Below, one piece after another: positions 8,761 through 17,752 of a stretch of DNA of 64,000 nucleotides (within the stretch, counting starts at the first letter, position 1; the number at the start of each line of letters is the position of its first letter). The notes below the pieces were generated by a model, which searched no databases, was not told where the DNA came from, and saw only the letters and a list, made by a program, of their open reading frames with translations. The translations under genes were made by a program, and so were the position numbers. Source of the stretch: Nostoc sp. CENA543 (GTDB lineage: Bacteria; Cyanobacteriota; Cyanobacteriia; Cyanobacteriales; Nostocaceae). The stretch lies in the NCBI RefSeq assembly GCF_002896875.1, contig NZ_CP023278.1, positions 2,294,001-2,358,000 of the forward strand, written 5' to 3'.

Positions 8761-9417
8761 TTACTGTGCTGCTACAGTCGATCGCAATAGCGTTACTCTC
8801 CGACTATCTACTAGCACAGCAGAAAAACCGCGATCGTTGAGTTTCCTTAATGCGTTGTAAGCTTCTTGTTGGTTAGTCGTGTAGACTGCCAGCAAATAGT
8901 GTCTTTGTCCATAGGATGCCAAACCAACTTGACTACCCATCGCTTGCTGTACACTATTGGCGAGTTCTGGACGATTGTAATAATCCACCAAAACAGCAAA
9001 ACCTTCTCCTAGTATTTGCGGATTATAGGTAATTTGGGGTGGCTGCTGCTGGGGCGACTGGGGTGCTTCCCCTGGTCTTGTGCTGATAATAGCCGACAAC
9101 CCGACAATAGTTTGAATATACCTAGCCCAACGGTTAGCATCATCAATCTTGCGAAAACCTCCTATCCTTGTCACCGTATCCTTTAAATATTGACAGGTAG
9201 TGGTTTTAATTTCATTGGGTAAGGCGTTACGTAACTGCTTCTGATTTTCTGCCGTGGGTGAGACTACTAGTAACAGATACTCCCCAGCAGTGGGAGGCTG
9301 GCAAACAGGTAAAGGGTTTTGGGCTGTGGCGGAATTTATGCCCCCCATCAACCCCGCGATCGCTAGTCCACATACACTGGATAAAGTGGCAAATTTCTGC
9401 ACAGAACTGGGACGCAT
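8761..9417 (-). CDS. secreted protein with SPOR-like segments
   Basis: 218-aa exported protein of unknown function. It has a signal peptide (cleavage probably after ATAQ near residue 33). The mature part holds two similar segments, one around YLLLVVSPTAENQKQLRNAL and one around FAVLVDYYNRPELANSVQQA...YLLAVYTTNQQEAYNALRKL, separated by a Pro/Gln-rich linker (APQSPQQQPPQ). The pattern strand-helix with residue pairs such as AYNALRKLNDRGFSAVLV resembles SPOR (peptidoglycan-binding) domains, but this is inference from pattern. It lies upstream of Ycf54 in a same-strand series without clear operon linkage. Confidence 0.75.
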   Translation of the reverse strand: MRPSSVQKFATLSSVCGLAIAGLMGGINSATAQNPLPVCQPPTAGEYLLLVVSPTAENQKQLRNALPNEIKTTTCQYLKDTVTRIGGFRKIDDANRWARYIQTIVGLSAIISTRPGEAPQSPQQQPPQITYNPQILGEGFAVLVDYYNRPELANSVQQAMGSQVGLASYGQRHYLLAVYTTNQQEAYNALRKLNDRGFSAVLVDSRRVTLLRSTVAAQ

Positions 9418-9574
9418 AAGTAAGTTTTATTAAAATTTTTTAGCAATTAGTCAATAGTTCCTAGTCAATAGTAAACGAGCTAATGACTAGTAACTAATGT
9501 ACGGGCGGGTTTAACTAGAATATCCGTTTTTTAGGGTGAATATCTCACATAACCCGCCCCTACTGACTAATTAC

Positions 9575-9910
9575 TCAAGATACAGGAGCTAAAGATGCTA
9601 ATGGATTGGGTATTGTTGCAGAAGGAGCTTGGAATTCTCCGGTAATTACGTATTCTAAGCGGAGTTTGAGCCAAGTAATAAATTGGGAATTGGTAGAAAT
9701 AATCGCAGCTGCGGGTTGAGGACATTTAGCCTTGATATCAGCCATCTCCGGTGCTTCTAAAAAAGCAGGTTGTGCTACCAACCAAAAATCAATTTCTTTT
9801 TCTTGTTCGTGGTAGTGGCGGGTGCGTTCTTTCAGCACTTCCTCCATCGGCTCCTCTTGTAACAAAAAGCGTCGGCTAGCTAAAACGTAATAGTATGTTT
9901 GCATCGTCAT
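9575..9910 (-). CDS. ycf54: Ycf54 family protein (Mg-protoporphyrin ester cyclase assembly factor)
   Basis: 111-aa cyanobacterial/plastid protein required for normal activity or assembly of the aerobic Mg-protoporphyrin IX monomethyl ester oxidative cyclase in chlorophyll synthesis. The sequence matches the family closely: TYYYVLASRRFLLQEEPMEE, EKEIDFWLVAQPAFLEAPE, and WLKLRLEYVITGEFQAPS with terminal IPNPLASL. The start may be the second Met (MQTYYY); the upstream one two residues earlier is equally possible. No cyclase (AcsF/ChlE) gene is nearby. Assignment rests on recalled similarity to Ycf54 proteins. Confidence 0.92.
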   Translation of the reverse strand: MTMQTYYYVLASRRFLLQEEPMEEVLKERTRHYHEQEKEIDFWLVAQPAFLEAPEMADIKAKCPQPAAAIISTNSQFITWLKLRLEYVITGEFQAPSATIPNPLASLAPVS

Positions 9911-9967
9911 CTTAATGATTACTAACTAATAATTTTAAAGCTAACCCTTACCGAATGCTGACTAAAT

Positions 9968-10130
9968 AAGTGGGGCATGGGGCATAGGGAATTGGGCATT
10001 GGGAATTGGGAAGATGGGGAAGTGTGGGGAGAGAGGGGGGAAAGATTTCTTCCCTATCCTCCCACACCTCCCACCCCTCCCACACTTCCTTCTTGCCCCC
10101 TGCACCCTGCACCCTGCCCCCTGCCTCATC
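9968..10130. repeat. simple repeats (GGGCATT, CCCACACCT, CCCTGCA units)
   Basis: Low-complexity G-rich then C-rich tract between ycf54 and the SnoaL-like gene; the two halves are roughly reverse-complementary and could fold back. Overlapping open frames on both strands are composed of Pro/Leu/Gly runs and are not genes. Confidence 0.85.
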
Positions 10131-10846
10131 TAACTCTTGGGGGATTTCTTGAACCAAGAACTAAAGGGACAACTTTTTGCTGCGGCTTCTGTAGAGACTT
10201 TACCGCCTGCTGTTAATTTTTCTAAAAACAGCGTGTTGTCAAAGTAATGTTCCAAAGAGATGATTCTCAAATCATCGGTGACATGAGCCACACTCAAGCC
10301 GATAATTTCTACTGTTTCGCCAGTTGGCGCGTAATCTTTATACGCACCTTTGAAATGTCCCCAGTGTCGCCACTTGAAGGTTACTGTTGGGGGGCCAGAG
10401 TAAACTTCTAGCACTTCCCAGGGGAAACCTTGGGGAAATGTCGTGTGAAAGAGTTTAGCAGATGTTTCAAAGCTTTCTTCAGAAGCCTTGTAATGGTCTG
10501 AATCACCCATAAATATGTTGTAAGTCCCTTGGGCGGATACATCTGCGGCGGTGAACTCCTGACCCCCATTAGTAGTGATGCGAAACTGATCATTTACAAC
10601 TGACAACCACTGCTGCGGGTTGGTTTTGAAAGATACCTCCATCTCAAAGGTTCTCACCAAATTCTGCACGATCGCCTCTAGCGAACCTTCAAGATGGTTA
10701 CGTGTACTCTCTTTCGCTAGATTCTCCTTAGAACGAGTATAGTCTGGCGCAGTACCGTAACGCCACTCAACATTCGTACTTTCAGCAATAACGCTATCTC
10801 TGTCTTGTACCCAAAGCGGCAGTTCGTTAGATTGTGTTGCGCTCAT
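10130..10846 (-). CDS. SnoaL-like / nuclear transport factor 2-fold protein
   Basis: 238-aa soluble protein. The central part (HLEGSLEAIVQNLVRTFEMEVSF..., AQGTYNIFMGD, TFKWRHWGHFKGAYKDYAPTGETVEIIGLSVAHVTDDLRI) has the pattern of an NTF2-like cone barrel of the SnoaL-like type, which includes polyketide cyclases and many proteins of unknown role. The end (SCPFSSWFKKSPKS) is variable. Start at MSATQ (10846); a Met two codons upstream is also possible. Neighbouring genes give no pathway. Function unknown. Confidence 0.7.
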   Translation of the reverse strand: MSATQSNELPLWVQDRDSVIAESTNVEWRYGTAPDYTRSKENLAKESTRNHLEGSLEAIVQNLVRTFEMEVSFKTNPQQWLSVVNDQFRITTNGGQEFTAADVSAQGTYNIFMGDSDHYKASEESFETSAKLFHTTFPQGFPWEVLEVYSGPPTVTFKWRHWGHFKGAYKDYAPTGETVEIIGLSVAHVTDDLRIISLEHYFDNTLFLEKLTAGGKVSTEAAAKSCPFSSWFKKSPKS

Positions 10847-11038
10847 AACCATTTAAAATTCGTAATTCACAATTGGGAAAATCATCAGCATGAGGTGTCC
10901 TGAATGTTCCAAACCACTTCTGAAACATTCCACCACACCAACAATTTTCGAGATTACGCAGTCACAACCCCTCTAAGGTAAAAGGCAAAATTCAAAAGTC
11001 AAAAACTCTTTAATTTTGAATTTTGAATTTTGAATTGA

Positions 11039-11779
11039 TTACTCTCCTCGTATCGCTTGTTTCATTTCTCGGACGGCTCTTTCCATACCGACTAAGGCAG
11101 CCCGGCTAATAATGGTATGACCTATGTTTAGCTCTTCCATACCAGGCAATGCAGCCACAGGATATACATTCCAATAAGTCAAACCATGACCAGCATTGAC
11201 GCGCAAACCCGCTTGAATAGCTTGTGAACATCCTTGAGCTAACAAGGTTAGTTCTTGACGACAACTGGTTTCGTCGCTGGCTTCTGCATATCTACCAGTG
11301 TGCAGTTCAATAAACTTTGCTTGCACCTTGACAGAAGCCTCTATTTGTGCAGGTTCGGCATCAATAAACAAGCTAACAGGAATGCCAGCACCCTGCAATT
11401 TATCGACGATATCACCTATTCTAGCAATTTGCCCGACTATATCTAAACCTCCTTCTGTAGTTACTTCTTCCCGCTTTTCCGGTACCAAAGTCACATAATC
11501 GGGTTTAATGTCAAGGGCAATTCCCAACATTTCTTCTGTAGCAGCCATTTCCAAGTTCAAGTGCGTCCGTACTGTCTGACGCAGTAAGCGGACATCCCTG
11601 TCTTGAATGTGCCGTCTATCTTCCCGCAAATGCACTGTAATTCCATCTGCACCAGCTAATTCGGCTAATACCGCCGCCGCCACCGGATCTGGTTCTACCG
11701 TCCGCCGCGCTTGGCGAATAGTGGCTATATGGTCTATGTTTACACCCAGTGTAGGCAACCCCAGTATCTCCCTATCCAC
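11039..11779 (-). CDS. pdxJ: pyridoxine 5'-phosphate synthase
   Basis: Condenses 1-deoxyxylulose 5-phosphate with 3-amino-2-oxopropyl phosphate to pyridoxine 5'-phosphate, the last ring-forming step of DXP-dependent vitamin B6 synthesis. 246 aa, typical. Motifs: [15 protein letters not shown] at the N-terminus, [16 protein letters not shown] (phosphate/substrate loop), [30 protein letters not shown] and [12 protein letters not shown] near the C-terminus. The ATG at 11779 is the first of the frame. Divergent from the hybrid kinase gene. Confidence 0.97.
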   Translation of the reverse strand: MDREILGLPTLGVNIDHIATIRQARRTVEPDPVAAAVLAELAGADGITVHLREDRRHIQDRDVRLLRQTVRTHLNLEMAATEEMLGIALDIKPDYVTLVPEKREEVTTEGGLDIVGQIARIGDIVDKLQGAGIPVSLFIDAEPAQIEASVKVQAKFIELHTGRYAEASDETSCRQELTLLAQGCSQAIQAGLRVNAGHGLTYWNVYPVAALPGMEELNIGHTIISRAALVGMERAVREMKQAIRGE

Positions 11780-12151
11780 AACAGAAATTTATCTTACCTG
11801 AAATTGTTAACAAAATTATTGGTTAAGAATGTTTAAATCATTATTCATAAGTAATGATTAAAGAGGCAAGAGCAAGACAAACAGAATAAAAATTTTCAAC
11901 CTCATCATTAAATATATGTAAGCTATGTTAATGATGATTGTGGGTGAGTATAATGACGGGCTAAGTCCCAGCATAGGTAAGCGTGAGCAATCAAAGGCAA
12001 AAAAATTACACCTTTGCCTTATGTTTGTACAATGACCCGTTTGTGTAAGCTTTAATCATAAAAAACAATTTTTGTGGCTGAATAGTTTCTGGACAAGTTA
12101 TTTAAATAGTTTTACTAAGTTACTAAACTCAGGGCATTTGTTTTAAAGACT
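11780..12151. other. intergenic region with a possible small transcript
   Basis: 372-bp spacer between pdxJ and the divergent hybrid kinase. A good -10 (TATAAT, 11949-11954) with a weak -35 (TGTTAA 17 bp upstream) precedes a stretch ending in a stem AAGGCAAA/TTTGCCTT (11995-12020 region). It could encode an RNA of about 60 nt, or be the leader of the kinase gene. Support is weak. Confidence 0.3.
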
Positions 12152-14275
12152 ATGGCAGAATTGTGGACTTATTTGTTTAATGGTGGGCCATTCGTTCCCC
12201 ACGGACACTGTTATTTATGGAATACAGAATTAGTTTGGTTACATTTAATTTCAGACACAATAATTGCCACAGCTTATTATTCTATTCCTACAACACTTTT
12301 TTATTTTGTTCGTAAGCGGCAAGATTTACCTTTTCATTGGATATTCTTATTATTTAGCGGGTTTATTGTCGCTTGCGGTACGACTCACATTTTAGAAGTT
12401 TGGACAATTTGGCATCCTACTTATTGGTTATCAGGATTTGTCAAGGCTTTGACAGCTGGTATTTCTTTACTGACAGCCATAGAACTCATCCCTCTAGTAC
12501 CCAAGGCTTTAGCACTGCCTAGTCCGGCTCAATTAGAACAGGCTAACCAACAATTACAAACAGAAATTAGGGAACGTTTACTAATAGAAGCAGAACTCAG
12601 AAGATATCAAAATCAATTAGAAGAATTGGTGGCACAACGTACCAATGAAATTACTAAAACCAACGAGCAATTACATCAAGAAATTGCCGAACGTCAACGT
12701 CTTTTAGAAGTTGTTAGACAGAGTGAAGAACGTTATCGTTATTTAGCCGATGCGATTCCGCAACTGGTGTGGACTGCTAACGCTCAGGGAGAGTGTGATT
12801 ATTTTAATCAAAATTGGTGTAATTACACTGGCTTAACATTAGAGGAGTCATTGGGTACAGGCTGGGTAGCAGCTTTACATCCAGATGATGTACAAAAAAC
12901 CTATGATGTCTGGACTAATGCTGTCAGGAACAGCACTATTTACGAAAATGAGTATCGGTTTAAACGGGCTGTAGATGGTTCTTATCGTTGGCAATTAGCG
13001 CGAGGCTTACCACTAAAAGACAAACAAGGTTATGTAGTTAAGTGGTTCGGTACTTGTACAGATATCCATGAACAAAAACAAATACTAGAACAACGAGCGC
13101 ATTTACTGGAATTAGAGCAAGCAGCACGAGCCAAGGCGGAAACAGCAAATCGCATCAAAGATGAATTTCTTGCAGTTCTTTCCCATGAGTTACGCACACC
13201 CTTAAATTCAATTTTGGGTTGGTCTAAATTGTTGCAAAGTCAAAAGCTCAATCAAGCCAGAACATCCCAAGCACTAGCTACCATTGAACGCAACGCGATA
13301 TTGCAGGTGCAACTTATAGAAGATTTACTAGATGTCTCTAGAATTTTGCAAGGTAAACTAGTGCTGAATATTACAAGAGTGAACTTGCAGGCTGTAGTTT
13401 CGGCTGCACTAGAAACCATGCGTCTAGCAGCAGAAACAAAGATGATTCAGATAGTAACAGTCTTTGATGCAGATATTCAGTCAATTAGGGGTGATGCGGC
13501 TCGTTTGCAACAGGTAGTCTGGAATTTACTTTCCAATGCTGTAAAATTTTCCCCCCAAGGAGGGCAAGTAGAGGTAAGGTTAGAACAAATCAATGGACTA
13601 GCTCAGATTACTGTTAGTGATCAAGGTAGGGGAATCAGTCCTGATTTTTTACCCTATGTTTTTGATTATTTTCGGCAAGCAGATAGCAGTTCTACCAGGA
13701 AGTTTGGTGGCTTAGGGCTAGGACTAGCAATTGTCCGTAAAATTGTAGAGATTCATGGGGGTACAGTCACAGCCGCTAGTCCTGGTGAGGAACAAGGGGC
13801 AACATTTACAGTTAGACTACCACTGCTTGTGGAAGATGACTGGAATACTACAGGTGATAAAAATTACCTTTCATTATCAAAATCTCTGTCTTCACAACTA
13901 GTTGGGATCAAAGTTTTAGTGGTTGATGATGACCTGGATTCCAGAGATTTCTTAGCCTACATTCTAGAACAAGAAGGGGCTGAGGTGAGAGTAGCCGCTT
14001 CTGCGTGGGAAGCTTTACAAATCTTAGCTCAGTCCCCATTAGATTTGTTAGTCAGTGATATCAGTATGCCTGACATGGATGGCTATATGATGATTCGAGA
14101 AATCAGAACTTGGGTAGAACAGGAGAATGGAACAATTCCCGCGATCGCTCTGACTGCCTTTGCTAGACAATACGATCAAGAACAAGCCCTAGCAGCTGGC
14201 TTTCAGATTCATTTACCTAAACCTATTCACGCTGAAGAATTAATTACCGCCGTGACTAGGTTGATTGTGAAATGA
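12152..14275 (+). CDS. ethylene-receptor-like hybrid histidine kinase
   Basis: 707-aa membrane sensor. Residues 28-110 form three transmembrane helices closely matching the ethylene-binding domain of plant ETR1 and Synechocystis Slr1212: LISDTIIATAYYSIP with Asp35 and Tyr42, and FIVACGTTHILEVW with Cys75 and His79, the copper(I) ligands. A coiled coil (about 125-190) leads to a PAS domain (192-310; WFGTCTDIHEQK end). HisKA has phospho-acceptor His345 in SHELRTPLNS; the ATPase has N462, DQGRGI and GGLGLGLAIV. A receiver follows (585-705; DDD 592-594, Asp636, Lys690). The Slr1212 partner genes I recall are not adjacent. Ethylene binding is inferred; kinase assignment is certain. Confidence 0.93.
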   Translation: MAELWTYLFNGGPFVPHGHCYLWNTELVWLHLISDTIIATAYYSIPTTLFYFVRKRQDLPFHWIFLLFSGFIVACGTTHILEVWTIWHPTYWLSGFVKALTAGISLLTAIELIPLVPKALALPSPAQLEQANQQLQTEIRERLLIEAELRRYQNQLEELVAQRTNEITKTNEQLHQEIAERQRLLEVVRQSEERYRYLADAIPQLVWTANAQGECDYFNQNWCNYTGLTLEESLGTGWVAALHPDDVQKTYDVWTNAVRNSTIYENEYRFKRAVDGSYRWQLARGLPLKDKQGYVVKWFGTCTDIHEQKQILEQRAHLLELEQAARAKAETANRIKDEFLAVLSHELRTPLNSILGWSKLLQSQKLNQARTSQALATIERNAILQVQLIEDLLDVSRILQGKLVLNITRVNLQAVVSAALETMRLAAETKMIQIVTVFDADIQSIRGDAARLQQVVWNLLSNAVKFSPQGGQVEVRLEQINGLAQITVSDQGRGISPDFLPYVFDYFRQADSSSTRKFGGLGLGLAIVRKIVEIHGGTVTAASPGEEQGATFTVRLPLLVEDDWNTTGDKNYLSLSKSLSSQLVGIKVLVVDDDLDSRDFLAYILEQEGAEVRVAASAWEALQILAQSPLDLLVSDISMPDMDGYMMIREIRTWVEQENGTIPAIALTAFARQYDQEQALAAGFQIHLPKPIHAEELITAVTRLIVK

Positions 14276-14329
14276 AAAAGCAGGGGAGCCGGGAGAAAAA
14301 TCACACCACTTGCGGGTGTTAGGGTACCT

Positions 14330-14370
14330 GGAGGGGAAGCAAGCTACGCGTAGCGTCTCGTAGAGAAGCA
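14330..14370. repeat. palindrome-containing interspersed repeat
   Basis: Contains the perfect 12-bp palindrome GCTACGCGTAGC (14343-14354) followed by GTCTCGTAGAGAAGC. A similar CTACGCGTAGCGTCTCGTAG element is familiar from Nostoc intergenic regions. Confidence 0.55.
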
Positions 14371-14436
14371 GAACATAGTTCGGTTTGTACCTTTAGTTCC
14401 CCCTGCTCCCTGCCCCCTGCCCCCTGCCTCTTATGA

Positions 14437-15774
14437 CTATTGCCGTAACTGATTTACTACCCGATCTAAGCCTACAGAATGAGCAGCTTTGAATAATAAG
14501 CGATCGCCTGCTTGCATAAATGTTTTTAATCTTTCCACTAATTCGCTATGGCTAGTAAAGCATTCGGAGGGGATACCTACAGCACTTTTGGCGATAGTTG
14601 CAGCATCTTGCCCGTCAACTAATACTAGCAAAGCATCTAGTTTTAAATCTCGCACTGTTTCGCCAACGCGTTGGTGTAATTGCAGCGATCGCTCCCCTAA
14701 TTCTTTCATCGCTCCTAACACCGCAATTTTACGTTTTCCTGGTGTGTCTGCTAATAACTGTAATGCTGCTAGCATGGCTTCTGGTGCAGCATTATAAGTC
14801 TCATCTAAAATTAATACATCATTGGGTAAGCTAAAACGCTGGGATCTACCAGTAGGCATATTGACATTTACGCCCTCTTGTAATTTTGTCCAATCGATAC
14901 CCAAAACTTGAGCCACGGCTAAGGCGGCTAGAAAATTCGTCGCATTGTGTCGCCCAGGTAAAGGTAAAGGTAGCTTGATTCCTCCCACCTCAATAGTTTC
15001 ACTATCAATAAGTCTTCCTTGAATGTCGCCACCATCTAAGCCATAGGTTAATACTTTCCCCTGCCAAACTTTGGCGGCTGTGGCTAATAACAGGGGATTG
15101 TCATGATTGAGGATAGCAATACTATCTTGAGGCATTTCGGCTAATAACTCACATTTAGCCTCAGCGATCGCGGCTTCTGAACCCAATAACTCAATATGCG
15201 CTGTCCCTACATTAGTAATTACACCAATTGTGGGATGTGCAATGTGTGTGAGTTCGGCAATTTGTCCCCTTCCCCGCATCGCCATCTCAATGACAGCATA
15301 GTTGTGTTCGGGACTTAATTCTAAGAGGGTTTTAGGTACACCGATTTCGTTATTAAAATTGCCAAAGGTTTTATGAACTTTCCCCTGTGTACTCAAAACG
15401 GCGGCGATCAGTTCCTTGGTGGTGGTTTTACCGACAGAACCCGTCACCCCAATCACTGGAATTTGAAAGCGATCGCGCCACCATCGCCCAATTTTTTGAT
15501 AAGCCTCTAGAGTATTGTTAACTTGTAATACAGGCAATCCAGAGTTTTCATATTCAAAATCAACAATAGCCGCGATCGCACCTTTCGCGATCGCACCAGA
15601 GACAAACTCATGTCCATCAAACTTTTCCCCGCGTAAAGCCACAAACACTTCACCAGGTTTAATGATGCGACTATCTGTTTGAATACCAATACTGACTTGA
15701 GCTAAATCAACCGTACTTAAATTTACAGGCTGTGCTAAAAGAACTTCTACTAGTTGAGTGAGAGTAATAGACAT
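14437..15774 (-). CDS. murF: UDP-N-acetylmuramoyl-tripeptide--D-Ala-D-Ala ligase
   Basis: Cytoplasmic Mur ligase adding D-Ala-D-Ala to UDP-MurNAc-tripeptide, completing the peptidoglycan precursor. 445 aa, normal length. The ATP loop GVTGSVGKTTTKELIAAVL lies near residue 111; KTFGNFNNEIGVPKTLL, the central EMAMRGRGQI and GVITNVGTAHIELLGS, and LDETYNAAPEAMLAAL are all family hallmarks. The N-terminal domain has VSIGIQTDSRIIKPGEVFVALRGEKFDGH. Start at 15774 (MSITLTQLVEVLL). It converges with the hybrid kinase gene across a repeat-rich 160-bp spacer. Confidence 0.97.
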   Translation of the reverse strand: MSITLTQLVEVLLAQPVNLSTVDLAQVSIGIQTDSRIIKPGEVFVALRGEKFDGHEFVSGAIAKGAIAAIVDFEYENSGLPVLQVNNTLEAYQKIGRWWRDRFQIPVIGVTGSVGKTTTKELIAAVLSTQGKVHKTFGNFNNEIGVPKTLLELSPEHNYAVIEMAMRGRGQIAELTHIAHPTIGVITNVGTAHIELLGSEAAIAEAKCELLAEMPQDSIAILNHDNPLLLATAAKVWQGKVLTYGLDGGDIQGRLIDSETIEVGGIKLPLPLPGRHNATNFLAALAVAQVLGIDWTKLQEGVNVNMPTGRSQRFSLPNDVLILDETYNAAPEAMLAALQLLADTPGKRKIAVLGAMKELGERSLQLHQRVGETVRDLKLDALLVLVDGQDAATIAKSAVGIPSECFTSHSELVERLKTFMQAGDRLLFKAAHSVGLDRVVNQLRQ

Positions 15775-15821
15775 AATAATTCAAAATTATCTTGAGAGTG
15801 CTGAGTGCTGAGTCATGAGTA

Positions 15822-15860
15822 GTGTTAGCGGAAGCGGGGCGTTTAGCCCGTGCTGAGTAG
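15822..15860. repeat. interspersed repeat R1, copy 3
   Basis: GTGTTAGCGGAAGCGGGGC then GTTTAGCCCGTGCTGAGT, nearly identical to the copy at 4711, upstream of murF. Confidence 0.75.
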
Positions 15861-15937
15861 TGAGTTAAAAAATAAAATCTACCTTGTCTACCTTGTCCCC
15901 CTTGTCCCTCATTCCCAGTCCCCAATCCCCCCTATAA

Positions 15938-15974
15938 AAGTGTGCCAAAGCAGTTTAACTACTTTGGCACACTT
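15938..15974. terminator. inverted repeat, possible terminator
   Basis: AAGTGTGCCAAAG and CTTTGGCACACTT, a perfect 13-bp inverted repeat around an 11-base loop, downstream of the TerB-like gene (which reads leftwards) and upstream of murF. No strong T tract, so termination is not certain. Confidence 0.5.
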
Positions 15975-16076
15975 AAGTATATATGCTATTTGAAATTGGT
16001 TAATGGTTAAAATTGCTATTCAGGGGTGAACCGAAAATTAAAGCAATCTCCAATCCCTAGTCAAGAATCCCCCAAC

Positions 16077-16523
16077 TCATGCCTGATATTTGATGGCAGT
16101 TGCTTGTAAAATCTGTATTGCTAAATCACGAGAAATATCTAAAGCTTGATAAAAATCGTTTAAGAAATTTTTTTCTTCATCGGTTACTGAGGCTTCACCC
16201 AGAACTAGATCAGCAGATAACGCGAAGGCGGCTATTCGTAATTCAGGGGATAAGGACTCTTTAGCTAAATTAAATAAGGCGTTAAAGCCATCTTGCCTAA
16301 GAATATCTAAAACTTTGTGCAGTAACTTATGGATCGTATCTGGAGAACAACCTCTCAAGGGCTTGGAATGGGAGAGGATATAGGAAATGTGACGCTCTTG
16401 CTCATTAGTTAAATAACTATCTGACACTGTGGCCAGTAAAACAATTGCCGCAAAAGCTTCTGATTCGCCGAGTAATTCTGGTGTGGGAATTTCCGCGTCC
16501 AGAACTGTGTCTAGTAAATTCAT
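16077..16523 (-). CDS. TerB-like (tellurite resistance family) protein
   Basis: 148-aa all-helical soluble protein. Pattern and motifs (ESEAFAAIVLLATVSDSYLTNEQE, then a second half with AAFALSADLVLGEASVTDEEKNFL) match TerB-like domains, in which acidic helix turns repeat about every 50-60 residues and may bind metal. Such proteins are widespread in cyanobacteria with unknown physiological role; tellurite resistance is only a family name. ATG 16523 is preceded by GGAGCAACTATC on the minus strand. A 45-residue membrane miniprotein is encoded 181 bp upstream on the same strand. Confidence 0.82.
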   Translation of the reverse strand: MNLLDTVLDAEIPTPELLGESEAFAAIVLLATVSDSYLTNEQERHISYILSHSKPLRGCSPDTIHKLLHKVLDILRQDGFNALFNLAKESLSPELRIAAFALSADLVLGEASVTDEEKNFLNDFYQALDISRDLAIQILQATAIKYQA

Positions 16524-16704
16524 GATAGTTGCTCCTGGATGGGGTGTCTCAATAGCGTACAGTCACTTGACAGTTTTTAACCTAATCTGGCAACTTGCAA
16601 CGCTGTGAGACTTCATATTTTAGTGTTCCCAGGATTTTTGGACAGTGAACACCTTGGATCTATATGGTTTTAGCCAGATGTACAGTGTCAGATTATTAAT
16701 TTAT

Positions 16705-16842
16705 CTATCGTTGCCCGGTTTTTTCAATAGTTTCAATAACTGCTAGCCCAATCCCAGATGCTGCAATTAAAAGTATAGCTGACAGCAAGTAGGCGTTGGT
16801 TAACATCCGAAGGGCTTCATCAAAGAAAATATAGGTGGTCAT
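16705..16842 (-). CDS. predicted 45-aa single-helix membrane protein
   Basis: Small open frame, too short for most gene callers. The product starts MTTYIFFDEALRMLTNAYLL, has one continuous hydrophobic helix at about residues 17-36 and ends in the charged tail ETIEKTGQR. An excellent ribosome-binding site, AAAGGTGAAGCT, precedes the ATG (16842). The hydrophobic helix plus short amphipathic ends is the layout of small photosynthetic or respiratory complex subunits, but it matches none that I can name. It lies upstream of the TerB-like gene on the same strand. Confidence 0.6.
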   Translation of the reverse strand: MTTYIFFDEALRMLTNAYLLSAILLIAASGIGLAVIETIEKTGQR

Positions 16843-17752
16843 AGCTTCACCTTTTGAACTATGTGCTGCTAGTGTTGTTTATTTCTCCACCTGCGGAGTA
16901 GGAAATTCCGTTGATAAACTGCTAGCACTTGCATCTTAACAAAACTTTAGCTCTTCTAGGAAATGAATAAGATTTTTTCTTTCTGAAGATTCGATGAAAA
17001 TAAGCTGAATTTGGTTGCAGAGAATACGGAAAAATTTTTTATGGAGGATTTTTGAGACTTAAACTACCTTTTGCAGAACTTTTATGATGTTATTCCTAGC
17101 ACCAATAAGTGTTTTCTGACCTGAGATAGATTAAATCTGTAAAAACTTGATTTTAAAGAGCAATCCTAATTTTTTTCTCATCAACTTCAGTAAATTTTCT
17201 GAAAGTTTTTAATTTGGAGAATATTAATATCACACAATTTCAATCAGTAAATAAAATTTAGGAATTTTTTTATATGATCTAGCTAAAAACAGGAAGAGTA
17301 GATTGATGTTATTTAACCACTCACTGTTAGATTAAGAAAAGTAAAGAGTGCCTATATATACTTAATAAACAGAATTTTTTACTGTTATCGAAACCCACGA
17401 AATGAAATTATTGTTTGTAATCCAAAAAAAAACAACCTTTATGAGACTTATTGCAGCATTAAACTTATAGCAATATATTTTTACATAAACATTTGTTTTA
17501 AGTATTTATATTGGTAAATTGTTTTCGAGCATCATCAAAAATCATCTCAAATTCTTTACATTACTTAATATTTTAATTTATAGGAAATAGGGACTGTTTG
17601 TGACGAAAAATTTCAGCAAGCCTCAAGACTTACCACCTCACCTATAGGTGGTAGACTCAAACCCTGTTCGGTGGGGAAAACGAACAAATGGACTTTTCTG
17701 TTGCCCGTTGTCTGTTCCCTTTTCCCCCTCCCGCAGGGAATTCAAACTAGTT
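16843..17752. other. long AT-rich intergenic region
   Basis: About 900 bp between the miniprotein and the aldolase start. Strongly AT-rich to about 17625, with no convincing open frame on either strand. A perfect 12-bp palindrome CACCTATAGGTG (17639-17650) within a TACCACCT/AGGTGGTA inverted repeat lies near the right end, and may be a regulatory site for the aldolase gene. Confidence 0.45.

Noticed and set aside
9977-10216. Plus-strand frame of 79 codons between ycf54 and the SnoaL-like gene
   Set aside because: It runs through G/C-rich simple repeats, giving Pro-rich low-complexity product, and overlaps a supported minus-strand gene.
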